From the NCBI RefSeq assembly GCF_022678485.1, contig NZ_JALBYP010000026.1:284874-348873 (forward strand): a DNA stretch of 64,000 nucleotides, written 5' to 3'. The first letter of the stretch is position 1. Every line of letters begins with the position of its first letter. Under the pieces are notes generated by a model that made no database searches, had not been told where the DNA came from, and saw nothing but the letters and a program-made list of their open reading frames with translations. The DNA is from Aliiroseovarius sediminis (GTDB taxonomy: Bacteria; Pseudomonadota; Alphaproteobacteria; Rhodobacterales; Rhodobacteraceae). Made by a program: the position numbers and the translations under genes. Positions 16,355 to 25,472 of this stretch are shown here, piece by piece.

Positions 16355-17725
16355 CTACGGAAGGACCTTTTGCACCAGACCGACAATCCGCTTGATCCAA
16401 GGGTTATCAAACAGTCGCGGCGAGAAATAGACCCCAGCGACACGTTTGCTGACTTCTGCCATCGTGGGATAGGGGGCGACCATGCCGGCGATCTGGCTCA
16501 TTTTCAAATTGTTGGCGAAAGCCAACGCCCACAGGTTGATCATTTCACCCGCGCCCGGCCCCACGATTGACACACCAACGGGCCGCCCCTTGACCACCAT
16601 CACCTTGATCAGCCCATCGGTTTGTTCGGTGGCAATCGCACGGTCGTTACCAGCGAAATCAAACCGCGCAACGTCCAGCCCGTCGCCGTGTTTATCACGC
16701 GCCTGCGCCTCGGTCAGGCCAATTTGGGCCAGCTCGGGCGAGGTATAGGTGGCCCAGGGAATGTGATCGGTGCGGTTCTTCGATGACAGACCAAACAGCA
16801 TCGAGCGGATAATCACCCCCGCCTGATACCCCGCCACATGGGTAAATTGCAGCCCGCCCGCCACATCGCCAATCGCATAGACCCTGCGGTTCGTGGTGCG
16901 CAGGCTTGCGTCCACCTTTATGCCGGCGCGCGTTTGCTCAATGCCTGCGGCGTCTAGGTTCAGCTTGTCCGTGTTGGCTTTTCGCCCCACCGCGACCAGC
17001 AGGTGCGAGCCTTTGAAGACGCGCCCATCTTTGACCTCCACCTCGATCGCGCCGCCCTTACCGCGCACCTCGGCGGCCATCGCGTCTTCTTCAATGGCGA
17101 TCCCCTCGCCCCGCAAGACTTCCAGCACTTGCGCGGCCAGTTCCGCGTCGTCCTTGCCCAGCGCCTTCGCACCTTCAATCACGGTCACATCGCAGCCCAG
17201 CCGTCGATGCGCCTGTGCCATTTCCAGCCCAATCGGCCCGCCGCCAATGATGAGCAGGTGCTTGGGTTGTTCTTTCAGATCAAAAAGCGTTTCGTTCGTC
17301 AAATAAGGCACCTTGTCCAGCCCCGGAATGGGCGGCACGAAAGGCGATGATCCAGTGGCGATCACGAAACGGCGCGCCTCAATGATGTGGTCGCCCACCT
17401 CAACCTCGGTCGGCGAGATGAAGCGACCATCGTCCTGAATGACACGCACGCCCAACCCTTCGAAGCGCTCGACCGAATCATGAGGCTCAATGGTGGCAAT
17501 CGTTTTGCGGATGTGCGCGTGGGCGCTATCCCAACCCATCCCTGTCTTCGCCGCATGAAGCAGAGCCTTGGACGGCACGCAGCCATAATTCAGACAATCG
17601 CCGCCCATTTTGTGGCCCTCAAGCAGCACGACCGACGCGCCCATCTGAACCGCGCCAGACGCAACTGACAGCCCACCCGAGCCGCCGCCAATCACACAAA
17701 CGTCCGTCTTGATGCGCTGTGTCAT
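16355..17725 (-). CDS. FAD-dependent pyridine nucleotide-disulfide oxidoreductase (dihydrolipoyl dehydrogenase / mercuric reductase-like)
   Basis: A 456-residue class I flavoprotein disulfide reductase. It has an N-terminal FAD fold (VIGGGSGGLSVA), the redox-active pair in GGDCLNYGCVPSKALL (Cys44 and Cys49), an NAD(P)-binding fold (IIGGGPIGLEMAQ), the second FAD contact (RVYAIGDVAGG) and a C-terminal dimer domain. The usual H-x-x-x-x-E active-site pair near the C terminus of true Lpd is not obvious; the end reads AYPTMAEVSKR-like, as in mercuric-reductase-type paralogues. It is not beside 2-oxoacid dehydrogenase genes, so an Lpd role is unlikely. It starts one base after the stop of the TVP38 gene, with AAAGGA inside that gene. 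Confidence 0.85.
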   Translation of the reverse strand: MTQRIKTDVCVIGGGSGGLSVASGAVQMGASVVLLEGHKMGGDCLNYGCVPSKALLHAAKTGMGWDSAHAHIRKTIATIEPHDSVERFEGLGVRVIQDDGRFISPTEVEVGDHIIEARRFVIATGSSPFVPPIPGLDKVPYLTNETLFDLKEQPKHLLIIGGGPIGLEMAQAHRRLGCDVTVIEGAKALGKDDAELAAQVLEVLRGEGIAIEEDAMAAEVRGKGGAIEVEVKDGRVFKGSHLLVAVGRKANTDKLNLDAAGIEQTRAGIKVDASLRTTNRRVYAIGDVAGGLQFTHVAGYQAGVIIRSMLFGLSSKNRTDHIPWATYTSPELAQIGLTEAQARDKHGDGLDVARFDFAGNDRAIATEQTDGLIKVMVVKGRPVGVSIVGPGAGEMINLWALAFANNLKMSQIAGMVAPYPTMAEVSKRVAGVYFSPRLFDNPWIKRIVGLVQKVLP

Positions 17726-17726
17726 C

Positions 17727-18470
17727 TCATGGTCCTTTGTTGAAACGCTTCAGCGCCATGGGCAGGGCCGCGAGCGCCGCCAGCCCCAGCATCGGCAGAA
17801 GGATGTGGGGTTGGAAGATCACCCCAAGGTCGGGCGCTTCGCCACGGGCGAACACCTCGCCCAGCCCCGCGCCGACCGAGGTATAGACTAATCCGCCCGG
17901 TATGATCCCCAAGAAGGTCGAGATCAGGAAGCGGTGCAGCGGTACGCCGACAAGCGCGGGGATCAGGTTTGCCACAAAGAAGGGAACGACTGGGACAAGT
18001 CGCATCAAGAACAGGACCGACCATTGATTTTCGTCTATCCCATCCTTGATGGCTTTGATCTTGCCGTCACTTGCCTCCATCCGGGCGGACAGCTTTTCGC
18101 CCAGCCCCCAGCGGGCAGCCAGAAAGATGATTGTCGCGCCGATGGTGGCTGCGGTGACGTTGAACATCACGCCTGGAAAGATAGAAAACAGGAAGCCGCC
18201 GGTCAGTGTCGCAATGGTGGCTCCGGGCAGTGAAAAGCCGACGATCACCACATAGGCCACGATGAACACCAGTATGGTCGCAGCATAATTGGCATCACGA
18301 AAAGCCAACAAAGCCTCGCGATTATCGGCGAGGGTCTTAAAGCTGAGATAGTCGCGCAGCGTGAACGCTCCAATCACGGCAACCGCGACGATCACAAGCA
18401 GCGGTATGTGACGCAGGGCCGGGTGGCGCGCCTTGTTGCTTGCATCCGAATTAGGATCGGTCATCATCAT
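17727..18470 (-). CDS. TVP38/TMEM64 (DedA-like) membrane protein
   Basis: A 247-residue inner-membrane protein of the SNARE-associated/DedA superfamily. After a polar N-terminal tail there is one helix near 20-38, then the conserved re-entrant core (FSLPGATIATLTGGFLF and the later MRLVPVVPFFVANLIPALVG and FLGIIPGGLVYTSVGAGLG). Related proteins are implicated in lipid flipping and envelope maintenance. Three consecutive ATGs occur at 18470, 18467 and 18464; GGAAAG lies four bases before the first, so the real start could be the second. It is immediately followed by the disulfide oxidoreductase gene. The same two genes are often neighbours in proteobacteria (recalled, not checked). Confidence 0.85.
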   Translation of the reverse strand: MMMTDPNSDASNKARHPALRHIPLLVIVAVAVIGAFTLRDYLSFKTLADNREALLAFRDANYAATILVFIVAYVVIVGFSLPGATIATLTGGFLFSIFPGVMFNVTAATIGATIIFLAARWGLGEKLSARMEASDGKIKAIKDGIDENQWSVLFLMRLVPVVPFFVANLIPALVGVPLHRFLISTFLGIIPGGLVYTSVGAGLGEVFARGEAPDLGVIFQPHILLPMLGLAALAALPMALKRFNKGP

Positions 18471-18533
18471 GAATCTTTCCTGCCCGGCACCGCGGTTTTG
18501 ACCGGGCGCCTGCTTCACGTTGGGTTGCTGGCA

Positions 18534-18564
18534 GGGTGGGCGCATAATCCGGCCTTGCCCACCC
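18534..18564. other. 8-bp stem-loop in the TVP38 / rpmH intergenic region
   Basis: GGGTGGGC (18534-18541) pairs perfectly with GCCCACCC (18557-18564) across a 15-base loop. It lies 64 bp upstream of the TVP38 start on that gene's sense strand, so it would fold in its leader. No U-run follows in that direction, and no known riboswitch core is visible. Confidence 0.4.
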
Positions 18565-18642
18565 CCTTCACGCGTGATTGAACCAAGGTGACCGAAACGG
18601 GGCCACCTGTAACAATGTCTGCGAAAACTTGTCATCATGTAT

Positions 18643-18671
18643 TTGACTTGGCCCCGAATGCCCCCTATAGA
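18643..18671 (+). promoter_or_regulatory. rpmH-rnpA promoter
   Basis: TTGACT (18643-18648), a 17-bp C-rich spacer and TATAGA (18666-18671), about 65 bp before the rpmH start. This is the best sigma-70-type match in the window and resembles the ribosomal-protein promoters at 45702, 50879, 56308 and 61207. Confidence 0.7.
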
Positions 18672-18736
18672 CCGGGCTTCGAATAACCCTCGCTCCGAAT
18701 CCACCGGGATTGGGACGAAAATGACGGAGACGGGCG

Positions 18737-18871
18737 ATGAAACGCACCTACCAACCTTCGAACCTGGTTCGCAAACGCCGCCACGGCTTCCGTGCGCGCA
18801 TGTCCACCGTGGCTGGCCGCAAGATCCTGAACGCGCGCCGTGCACGCGGTCGGAAATCGCTGAGCGCATAA
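18737..18871 (+). CDS. rpmH: 50S ribosomal protein L34
   Basis: A complete 44-residue L34, part of the large ribosomal subunit. The opening [18 protein letters not shown] and the end [12 protein letters not shown] are diagnostic. It is strongly basic and of normal length. The ATG at 18737 follows a GGAGACGGGCG stretch. rnpA begins 17 bp downstream, the near-universal rpmH-rnpA arrangement, and a good promoter lies at 18643-18671. Confidence 0.96.
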   Translation: MKRTYQPSNLVRKRRHGFRARMSTVAGRKILNARRARGRKSLSA

Positions 18872-18888
18872 GCCGTCGGGCCGCAGGT

Positions 18889-19329
18889 ATGTCTGCGCCC
18901 AAAGCTGGCACATTGAAAACCGCCGGGGCCGAAGGGTCTGCGGCGGTTTCCGTTTGCGCGGATGATCCAAACATTCCGACTTTGACCAAGCGTCGGGATT
19001 TTCTGGCCGCCGCCCGCGCGCGCCGTGCGCCCGCGCCTGCTTTCCTGTTGCAGGCACGCAAGAGGCGCGACACTGAAACGGCCCCACCCGAACAGATACG
19101 CATCGGATATACCTGTTCGAAAAAGGTCGGCAACGCTGTGGCACGCAACCGCGCCAAACGTCGCCTGCGCGCCATCGCACGCGAGGTGTTGCCGACTCAT
19201 GGCAAGCCCGGCTGGGATTATGTGCTGATCGGTCGCGCTGAAAAAACCGCCAACCGTGATTATCTGAAGATGAAAGCCGACCTCGTCCACGCCATCGAAC
19301 AGATCCACGCGCCGCGCAAAAAACCATGA
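18889..19329 (+). CDS. rnpA: Ribonuclease P protein component
   Basis: A 146-residue basic protein that assists the catalytic RNA of RNase P in trimming tRNA 5' leaders. The core starts at [16 protein letters not shown], and the RNR signature [16 protein letters not shown] is complete. An N-terminal extension of about 30 residues rich in Ala, Gly and Ser precedes the core. The ATG at 18889 follows CAGGT, a weak ribosome-binding site; a start closer to the core cannot be excluded. It lies between rpmH and yidD and overlaps yidD by four bases. Confidence 0.92.
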   Translation: MSAPKAGTLKTAGAEGSAAVSVCADDPNIPTLTKRRDFLAAARARRAPAPAFLLQARKRRDTETAPPEQIRIGYTCSKKVGNAVARNRAKRRLRAIAREVLPTHGKPGWDYVLIGRAEKTANRDYLKMKADLVHAIEQIHAPRKKP

Positions 19330-19577
19330 ACCCCGCCGTTTACATCCTGTCCTTGCCCATCCGGGCCTATCGGCTGGTTTTCAGCCCTTGGGTCGGTTTT
19401 AATTGCCGCTATCAACCAACCTGCAGCGCCTATGCGCTTGAGGCATTGCAAAAACACGGCGCAATCAAGGGTGGCTGGCTCGCAGCGAAACGGATCGTGC
19501 GCTGCAACCCGTGGGGATCGTGCGGCTATGATCCGGTGCCTGATACGGACAACAACGACCACCCTGACGCCCCCTGA
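19326..19577 (+). CDS. yidD: Membrane protein insertion efficiency factor
   Basis: An 83-residue YidD/Hemolysin-like family protein, a small amphipathic factor at the inner membrane that helps YidC-dependent insertion. The signature [20 protein letters not shown] followed by [21 protein letters not shown] and RCNPW is complete, with the three family cysteines. Its ATG overlaps the rnpA stop as ATGA. The C-terminal tail ([10 protein letters not shown]) is variable in the family. Confidence 0.94.
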   Translation: MNPAVYILSLPIRAYRLVFSPWVGFNCRYQPTCSAYALEALQKHGAIKGGWLAAKRIVRCNPWGSCGYDPVPDTDNNDHPDAP

Positions 19578-19616
19578 GCACTTGCCAGACCGGGTGAAAG
19601 TGCTTAGACGCCGCCC

Positions 19617-20480
19617 ATGGAAAATTTGATCACCAACGATCTGGATGACATCCACCCGCTGTTCCACGGTGCGCCCTCGACCACCGAGTTCAAGAAGCTG
19701 CGCAAGCGCATCATGCGCAATGTGCGCGAGGCGCTGGACCAATATGGAATGGTCGAACGCGGTGCGAAATGGCTGGTTTGCCTGTCGGGCGGCAAGGACA
19801 GTTATACGATGCTCGCCGCGCTTTACGAGCTGAAATGGCGCGGCCTTCTGCCGGTTGAACTGCTGGCCTGTAATCTGGACCAAGGGCAGCCAGGCTTTCC
19901 CGCCACCGTGTTGCCCGAGTTCTTGGAGCGGATGCAGGTGCCCAACCGGATCGAATACGAAGACACCTATTCGATCGTGATGGACAAGATCCCGCAGGGG
20001 CGCACCTTCTGTTCGCTCTGTTCACGCCTGCGCCGCGGCAACCTTTACCGAATCGCGCGGGAAGAAGGATGTTCGGCAGTCGTGCTCGGCCATCATCGCG
20101 ACGACATCCTCGAGACGTTCTTCATGAACCTGTTCCACGGCGGGCGGCTGGCGACAATGCCCCCGAAACTGGTTAATGAGGAAGGTGATCTGTTTGTGTA
20201 TCGCCCGCTCGCCCATGTTGCCGAGGCAGACTGCGAAAGATTCGCCACTCAGATGAATTATCCGATCATCCCCTGCGACCTATGCGGGTCACAGGACGGC
20301 TTGCAACGCCAACAAGTCAAGAAGATCCTCGATGGGTGGGAGGCAAACTTCCCCGGTCGCCGGCAAATCATGTTCAAAGCTCTGATGAACACACGACCAA
20401 GCCACCTTCTGGATCCACAGCTCTTTGATTTCAAAGGGTTGGAGCGCCATTTTCCGACCAATCAAGACAATTCGCTGTAA
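19617..20480 (+). CDS. ttcA: tRNA 2-thiocytidine(32) synthetase
   Basis: A 287-residue PP-loop ATPase that thiolates cytidine 32 of certain tRNAs, using an iron-sulfur cluster. The P-loop SGGKDS lies at 57-62, the C-x-x-C pair FCSLC at 132-135, and a third conserved cysteine in [10 protein letters not shown] near 220. Length and motifs fit TtcA, not TilS. It starts 39 bp after yidD on the same strand and is probably in the rpmH operon. In many relatives yidC follows yidD closely; here ttcA and an EAL gene intervene. Confidence 0.93.
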   Translation: MENLITNDLDDIHPLFHGAPSTTEFKKLRKRIMRNVREALDQYGMVERGAKWLVCLSGGKDSYTMLAALYELKWRGLLPVELLACNLDQGQPGFPATVLPEFLERMQVPNRIEYEDTYSIVMDKIPQGRTFCSLCSRLRRGNLYRIAREEGCSAVVLGHHRDDILETFFMNLFHGGRLATMPPKLVNEEGDLFVYRPLAHVAEADCERFATQMNYPIIPCDLCGSQDGLQRQQVKKILDGWEANFPGRRQIMFKALMNTRPSHLLDPQLFDFKGLERHFPTNQDNSL

Positions 20481-20595
20481 TTTCCTGTTTTGCGTTAACG
20501 TCTGATTGACTACATGTTCCTAGTTTGTCCTTTAAAGGGCGCTCAACCAAACACGCCGTCTTTTCGTGTTTGATGCGCCGGCAAAGGATTGGGTC

Positions 20596-22128
20596 ATGGC
20601 AAGAATTCAAGGATCTGAGCGATTGAAAAAACGCGTGCGGGCAGCGCTGACGGCGCCTCATCTTGCCGCGTTCCTGCCAGCGGTCATGATCTTCGCCTAT
20701 TGGTATGGTGGTGAGCACCTGATGGTCTTTGTCGCCATCCTGTTTCCCGGACTTCTTGCCGTGGGTGGGGCATTAACACGACCGTCACCGCGAACAGGGG
20801 CGGTCAAAGATCCGACTACCGGCCTGCCCTTTCGGCCCAAGCTGATAGCGCAGCTGGACCATGGGTTTGAAAGCAACGCCGAATACGAAAAGTCCTGTCT
20901 GATCTTGGAAATCGATGATTTTCAGAAGCTTAGCGCGCATTTGGGTGCGGCCGGCATGCACCAAGTTCTCGCGACGCTTTCAGACCGTGTGCGGGCCGCT
21001 TTGCGCGAAACAGATTTGGTCTGCTTCTTGGATACGGGCAGATTCGGTATCTCGATCGACAAACGGCAGCGCGCCGATCTAGAAGCCACGCTGCAACTGG
21101 CCGCGCGGCTGCAGGCTGCAGTCAGCGAACCGATTTCGATCGACCAGACGCGAGTTCTGTTGTCGTCCTGTATCGGTTTCGCACTGCCAAGCCGCGCACC
21201 CGAAGCGACGGGCGAGGCGTTATTTGCCGCCGCCGAAAGCGCACTGGATGTGGCATTGCTGGGCGGGCCAGGCTCAGTGCGGGCGTTCTCGAATGGGATG
21301 GCCACACGCGTTGGGCGCTGTGAACACAACCGCGTTGACTTGAGCCGCGCCCTTGATACGGGTGAGATGTTGCCGTGGTTCCAGCCGCAAGTCTGCGTCA
21401 AGACTGGTCGCATTACGGGGTGCGAGGCCTTGGTGCGTTGGCAGCATCCGACCATGGGGCTGATCGCCCCCGGCGCCTTTTTGCCCGCGATTGCCAAAGC
21501 CGGCCTGATGGAGCGGTTGGGGCAGGTCGTCCTTTTTGGTGCATTGTCAGCGTTGCGGGACTGGGATCTTCAAGGGGCCAAAATCCCCACCGTGGCAATC
21601 AACATTTCGGCTGATGAACTGAACGATCCCAGCCTGTCCGAGAAGATCAAGTGGGAACTTGATCGGTTCGACGTTCAGCCCGAGCGTCTGATCATCGAGA
21701 TCCTTGAAAATGTGATTGCACAAACCGAGGATGACGTCGCCCGACACAATATCCATGCGCTCGCAAAAATGGGTTGCAAGATCGACCTTGATGATTTCGG
21801 CACAGGAAATGCCTCGATCGCAAGTATTGCACGCTTCGATGTTCATCGGATCAAGATCGATCGATCCTTCGTCACCCATATTGATACCGACAGCGATCAA
21901 CAGAACATGATCTCTGCGATATTAACGATGACCCGCCAGTTGGCCGTTGGCACGGTGGCCGAAGGTGTTGAAACCCACGGCGAATTCACAAAGCTTGTCG
22001 AACTCGGCTGCCAGTATGCACAGGGCTATTCGATTGCAAAACCGATGCCTGCGCACGCATTCGCAGATTGGGCAAGAGCACACGAACCGAAAAACATCCA
22101 ACCCAACACGTTTCCCAAACTTGCATGA
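20596..22128 (+). CDS. Degenerate-GGDEF / EAL domain protein (likely c-di-GMP phosphodiesterase)
   Basis: A 510-residue protein. Hydrophobic helices near residues 25-65 give a membrane anchor, followed by a GGDEF-fold domain (about 75-230) in which the active loop reads DTGRFG instead of GGDEF, so cyclase activity should be lost. A full EAL domain (about 250-495) retains EALVRW, NISADEL, EILENV, DDFGTG, KIDRSF and EGVET, which bind metals and c-di-GMP, so phosphodiesterase activity is expected. The ATG at 20596 has AAAGGA upstream; an in-frame GTG at 20566 lacks a site. It stands alone between ttcA and yidC. Confidence 0.88.
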   Translation: MARIQGSERLKKRVRAALTAPHLAAFLPAVMIFAYWYGGEHLMVFVAILFPGLLAVGGALTRPSPRTGAVKDPTTGLPFRPKLIAQLDHGFESNAEYEKSCLILEIDDFQKLSAHLGAAGMHQVLATLSDRVRAALRETDLVCFLDTGRFGISIDKRQRADLEATLQLAARLQAAVSEPISIDQTRVLLSSCIGFALPSRAPEATGEALFAAAESALDVALLGGPGSVRAFSNGMATRVGRCEHNRVDLSRALDTGEMLPWFQPQVCVKTGRITGCEALVRWQHPTMGLIAPGAFLPAIAKAGLMERLGQVVLFGALSALRDWDLQGAKIPTVAINISADELNDPSLSEKIKWELDRFDVQPERLIIEILENVIAQTEDDVARHNIHALAKMGCKIDLDDFGTGNASIASIARFDVHRIKIDRSFVTHIDTDSDQQNMISAILTMTRQLAVGTVAEGVETHGEFTKLVELGCQYAQGYSIAKPMPAHAFADWARAHEPKNIQPNTFPKLA

Positions 22129-22201
22129 CGTCGCGAACCACCAACGTTTCAAAGACGGACAGCCTAAAACTGCTTGACCTTTTGCGCCCTGCCCTGTTGA
22201 A

Positions 22202-22228
22202 CCACTCTGACCGAAATTGATGAGTGGT
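22202..22228 (+). promoter_or_regulatory. Hairpin directly before the yidC ribosome-binding site
   Basis: CCACTC (22202-22207) pairs with GAGTGG (22222-22227), plus one flanking A-T pair, across a 14-base loop, ending just before AGGGCCC and the yidC ATG at 22237. It could modulate initiation. This is seen by eye only. Confidence 0.35.
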
Positions 22229-22236
22229 AGGGCCCA

Positions 22237-24066
22237 ATGGACGACCAGAACAAGAACTTGATCTTCGCAACAGTGCTGAGTTTTCTTGTCATCACTGGGT
22301 GGATGATCATGTTTCCACCGGCCGACCCCGCCCCGGTTACCACCCCTGCCGAGCAGGTCGAAGCTGACGGCCAAGTCATTCCTCCCGCGCCCACATCAAA
22401 CAACGCCACGACGGTGGCCACGGCTGAAGATGTCTCGCAGCAGCAAGCCGACGTGGGCCGCGTCGACATCGACACACCCGAGTTATCGGGTTCCATCTCG
22501 CTTCTGGGCGGCCGGTTGGACGATCTGAAGCTGAAAGCCTATCACGTCGAACTTTCCAAAGAGAGCGACATCGTCACCTTGCTGCGCCCCACCGGTGAAC
22601 CCGAGGCATACTACGCCCTGTATGGCTGGACCCCCGGCGGGCAAACCGCGTTGGAAGACGTGCCGGGCCCAACCACAATTTGGTCAGTCGAAGGCAATGC
22701 CAAATTGACCGCGGAAACCCCGGTTACTCTGCGTTGGGACAACGGCAACGGCTTATCATTCCGACGCACTATATCGGTCGATGAAAATTTCATGTTCACG
22801 ATCGAACAATCTGTCCAAAATACAAGCGATCAAACCCACCGCATGGCACCCTATGGCGTGCTGGCGCGCCACGGTGAACCTTCTGATCTGAAGGGCTTTT
22901 TCATCCTTCACGAAGGCGCGCTTCGTCAGAACGACGATAAACGCGAGTATTTCAAATACAAACATCTACGCGATATGGATGACAGCGACGAGATCTCCAA
23001 ACGTTGGTCAACGCCCGGCTTGATCGCGGATGCCAAGAAAGTGACCGAGGGCGGTTGGACGGGCTTCACGGACCATTACTGGATGACCGTTCTGATCCCC
23101 GACGAACAGCAGGCGTTTTCATCAGTTTTTCAGTATGCAGAAAACAGTGACACGTTTCGCACCTACGCTCAGATGGAAACTCTGACCGTAGCGCCGGGTG
23201 AAAAACAAAGCGTCGAAACGCGGCTTTTCGCGGGTGCGAAAGAATGGCAAACCATTCGCGATTATGAGAAATCTGGAAATGTCAAAAACTTCCTTGATAC
23301 GATTGACTGGGGTCTATTCTTCTTCCTGACCAAGCCAATTTTCGCCGTGCTTCATTGGCTAAACGCCGTAATCGGTAACATGGGCTGGGCGATCATCGGC
23401 CTGACGCTGGTGATCAAGGCTGTCCTGTTCCCGCTGGCCTATAAATCCTACGTCTCGATGGCGAAGATGAAAGAGCTGCAGCCGCAGATGGAGGCCTTGA
23501 AGGAACGCGCAGGCGACGACCGCACGAAACTGCAACAAGAAATGATGGAGCTCTACAAACGTGAGAAGGTGAACCCGGCGTCGGGCTGCCTGCCCATTCT
23601 TTTGCAAATTCCGATTTTTTTCTCGCTTTACAAGGTGATCTTCGTCACGCTGGAACTGCGGCACGCACCGTGGATCGGCTGGATCAACGACCTTTCCGCA
23701 CCTGATCCCAGCTCGATCCTGAACCTGTTCGGCCTTCTGTCTTATGCCCCCCCCGGACCGGAAAGCTTGCTGGCCATCATTTCACTGGGTGTTCTGCCGA
23801 TCATTCTTGGGATTTCGATGTGGTTGCAGCAGAAGCTGAACCCGGCCCCCACCGATCCGACACAGGCGATGATCTTCGCGTGGATGCCTTGGGTGTTCAT
23901 GTTCATGCTGGGTCAGTTCGCATCGGGCTTGGTGATCTATTGGATCGCGAACAACACGATTACGTTCATTCAGCAATACACGATCATGCGCAGCCACGGG
24001 CACAAACCCGATGTTCTGGGCAATGTGTTGAAAACTTTTAAACGCAAGTCGAAGGACGCAAGTTGA
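22237..24066 (+). CDS. yidC: Membrane protein insertase YidC
   Basis: A 609-residue insertase of the inner membrane that works alone or with SecYEG. The first helix (about residues 6-25, LIFATVLSFLVITGWMIMF) is followed by a Pro/Ala linker, the large periplasmic beta domain (about 80-350), and the five-helix core (370-590). Core landmarks are the KPIFAVLHWL segment, the cytoplasmic KMKELQPQMEALKER coiled coil, and VNPASGCLPILLQIPIFFSLY. It ends in a basic tail. It overlaps the MOSC gene by one base (TGATG). Confidence 0.95.
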   Translation: MDDQNKNLIFATVLSFLVITGWMIMFPPADPAPVTTPAEQVEADGQVIPPAPTSNNATTVATAEDVSQQQADVGRVDIDTPELSGSISLLGGRLDDLKLKAYHVELSKESDIVTLLRPTGEPEAYYALYGWTPGGQTALEDVPGPTTIWSVEGNAKLTAETPVTLRWDNGNGLSFRRTISVDENFMFTIEQSVQNTSDQTHRMAPYGVLARHGEPSDLKGFFILHEGALRQNDDKREYFKYKHLRDMDDSDEISKRWSTPGLIADAKKVTEGGWTGFTDHYWMTVLIPDEQQAFSSVFQYAENSDTFRTYAQMETLTVAPGEKQSVETRLFAGAKEWQTIRDYEKSGNVKNFLDTIDWGLFFFLTKPIFAVLHWLNAVIGNMGWAIIGLTLVIKAVLFPLAYKSYVSMAKMKELQPQMEALKERAGDDRTKLQQEMMELYKREKVNPASGCLPILLQIPIFFSLYKVIFVTLELRHAPWIGWINDLSAPDPSSILNLFGLLSYAPPGPESLLAIISLGVLPIILGISMWLQQKLNPAPTDPTQAMIFAWMPWVFMFMLGQFASGLVIYWIANNTITFIQQYTIMRSHGHKPDVLGNVLKTFKRKSKDAS

Positions 24067-24815
24067 TGGCACATGTCGCCGAAATTTGGCGGCACCCCAT
24101 CAAGTCGCACGGGCGCGAGGCATTGCGGGATGTGCTGTTGCAAGCAGGTGAATGCCTGCCGCACGACCGCCACTGGGCCGTTGCGCACGAGGCCGCGAAG
24201 CTGGTCGAGGGGCAGTGGGCACCATGCGCAAATTTCTCTCGCGGATCGAAAGCCCCCCTTCTAATGGCTTTGAGTGCCAGCTTCGACGCCGACGCCAACA
24301 TGGTCACATTGACCCACCCGCAGCGGCCGGATCTGACGATAAACCCGGACCGGGCCGAAGACAACGCGCGGTTCATCGAATGGATCACGCCGCTTTGCCG
24401 ACCTGAGCGGGCGGCACCAGACCGGATCGTCAAAGCAGATCGGGGAATGACGGATACTGATTTTCCGTCTGTCTCGCTGATCAATCTGGCATCGCACAAG
24501 GCGGTTGAAAATCATTTGAAGCAAGAGCTTTCGCCACTGCGTTGGCGTGCAAACCTGCAACTGGCCGGGCTTGAAGCTTGGCAGGAGCGAACATGGATCG
24601 GCAAAACCGTTCGCGTCGGTGCGGCCGAACTGGAAATCCGCGAAGAAACTACGCGTTGTCTTGCCACGACGGCGAACCCCCGCACAGGCGACCGCGACGC
24701 GGACACGCTGGGCGCGCTGAGACAGGGCTGGGGGCATCAGGAATTCGGCGTCTACGGCTATGTCGCCAAACCCGGTATCGTGCGTGTCGACAGCCCGGTC
24801 GAGGTGATCGCATGA
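24066..24815 (+). CDS. MOSC-domain protein
   Basis: A 249-residue protein of the MOSC (molybdenum cofactor sulfurase C-terminal) family, with an N-terminal beta-barrel-like part (EIWRHPIKSHGREALRDVLL) and the MOSC fold containing the conserved cysteine in TRCLATTANPRTGDRD near residue 200. Relatives transfer sulfur to molybdenum cofactor or reduce N-hydroxylated compounds; the role here is unproven. The start overlaps the yidC stop (TGATG) and its stop overlaps the engB start (ATGA), so the three genes are translationally linked. Confidence 0.85.
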   Translation: MAHVAEIWRHPIKSHGREALRDVLLQAGECLPHDRHWAVAHEAAKLVEGQWAPCANFSRGSKAPLLMALSASFDADANMVTLTHPQRPDLTINPDRAEDNARFIEWITPLCRPERAAPDRIVKADRGMTDTDFPSVSLINLASHKAVENHLKQELSPLRWRANLQLAGLEAWQERTWIGKTVRVGAAELEIREETTRCLATTANPRTGDRDADTLGALRQGWGHQEFGVYGYVAKPGIVRVDSPVEVIA

Positions 24816-25465
24816 CCCAGCTTCCGTTCCCTCTGGCGGACGAACCCGACCCGCAAGCGCACGAGGCGGGACGTCTTTTGTTCGCCGCCAACACCGATTT
24901 CCTGAAAGGCGTGGTCTCGATGGACGGCCTGCCCGCCCCCGACCGGATCGAGGTGTGCTTTGCAGGTCGATCAAATGTCGGAAAGTCCAGCCTGATCAAC
25001 GCCCTGACGGGCCGCAAGGGGCTGGCCCGCGCGTCAAACACGCCCGGCCGCACGCAGGAAATCAACTTTTTTACGACGACCGATGGCCCCTATCTGGTGG
25101 ACCTGCCGGGTTATGGCTATGCCAACGCGCCGGTGGCAGTGGTCGAAAAATGGCAGCGGTTGCTGAAATCCTATCTGTCTGGCCGGCAAAATCTGCGGCG
25201 AGCCTTCGTCCTGATTGATGCGCGCCACGGCGTAAAACCTGTGGATAACGAGATTATGTCGCTTTTGGATAAATCCGCCGTCACGTTTCAGGCGGTGCTG
25301 ACCAAAGCTGATAAGGTTAAGGAAAAGGACCGCGAAAAAATGTTCGCGCAAGTGCGCGGTGCCTTGTCAAAACACCCAGCGGCCTTTCCCGAAATTGTGC
25401 TGACATCCTCGGACAAAGGGTTGGGGATCGAAACCTTGCGCGCAATCATCGCCACGCTGGACTGA
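24812..25465 (+). CDS. engB: Ribosome biogenesis GTP-binding protein EngB/YihA
   Basis: A 217-residue GTPase needed for large-subunit assembly. The motifs are G1 GRSNVGKSS (52-60), G2 around NTPGRTQEINFF, G3 DLPGYGYA, G4 TKADK and G5 TSSDKG. An N-terminal extension of about 40 residues precedes the G domain, usual for alphaproteobacterial members. Its ATG overlaps the MOSC stop. It converges on the SDR gene after eight bases, too short for an obvious terminator. Confidence 0.95.
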   Translation: MTQLPFPLADEPDPQAHEAGRLLFAANTDFLKGVVSMDGLPAPDRIEVCFAGRSNVGKSSLINALTGRKGLARASNTPGRTQEINFFTTTDGPYLVDLPGYGYANAPVAVVEKWQRLLKSYLSGRQNLRRAFVLIDARHGVKPVDNEIMSLLDKSAVTFQAVLTKADKVKEKDREKMFAQVRGALSKHPAAFPEIVLTSSDKGLGIETLRAIIATLD

Positions 25466-25472
25466 CACCCGA

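Noticed and set aside
18480..18610. Riboswitch or 4.5S RNA upstream of the TVP38 gene
   Set aside because: Only a simple GGGTGGGC/GCCCACCC hairpin is present; no conserved riboswitch or SRP RNA core is visible.
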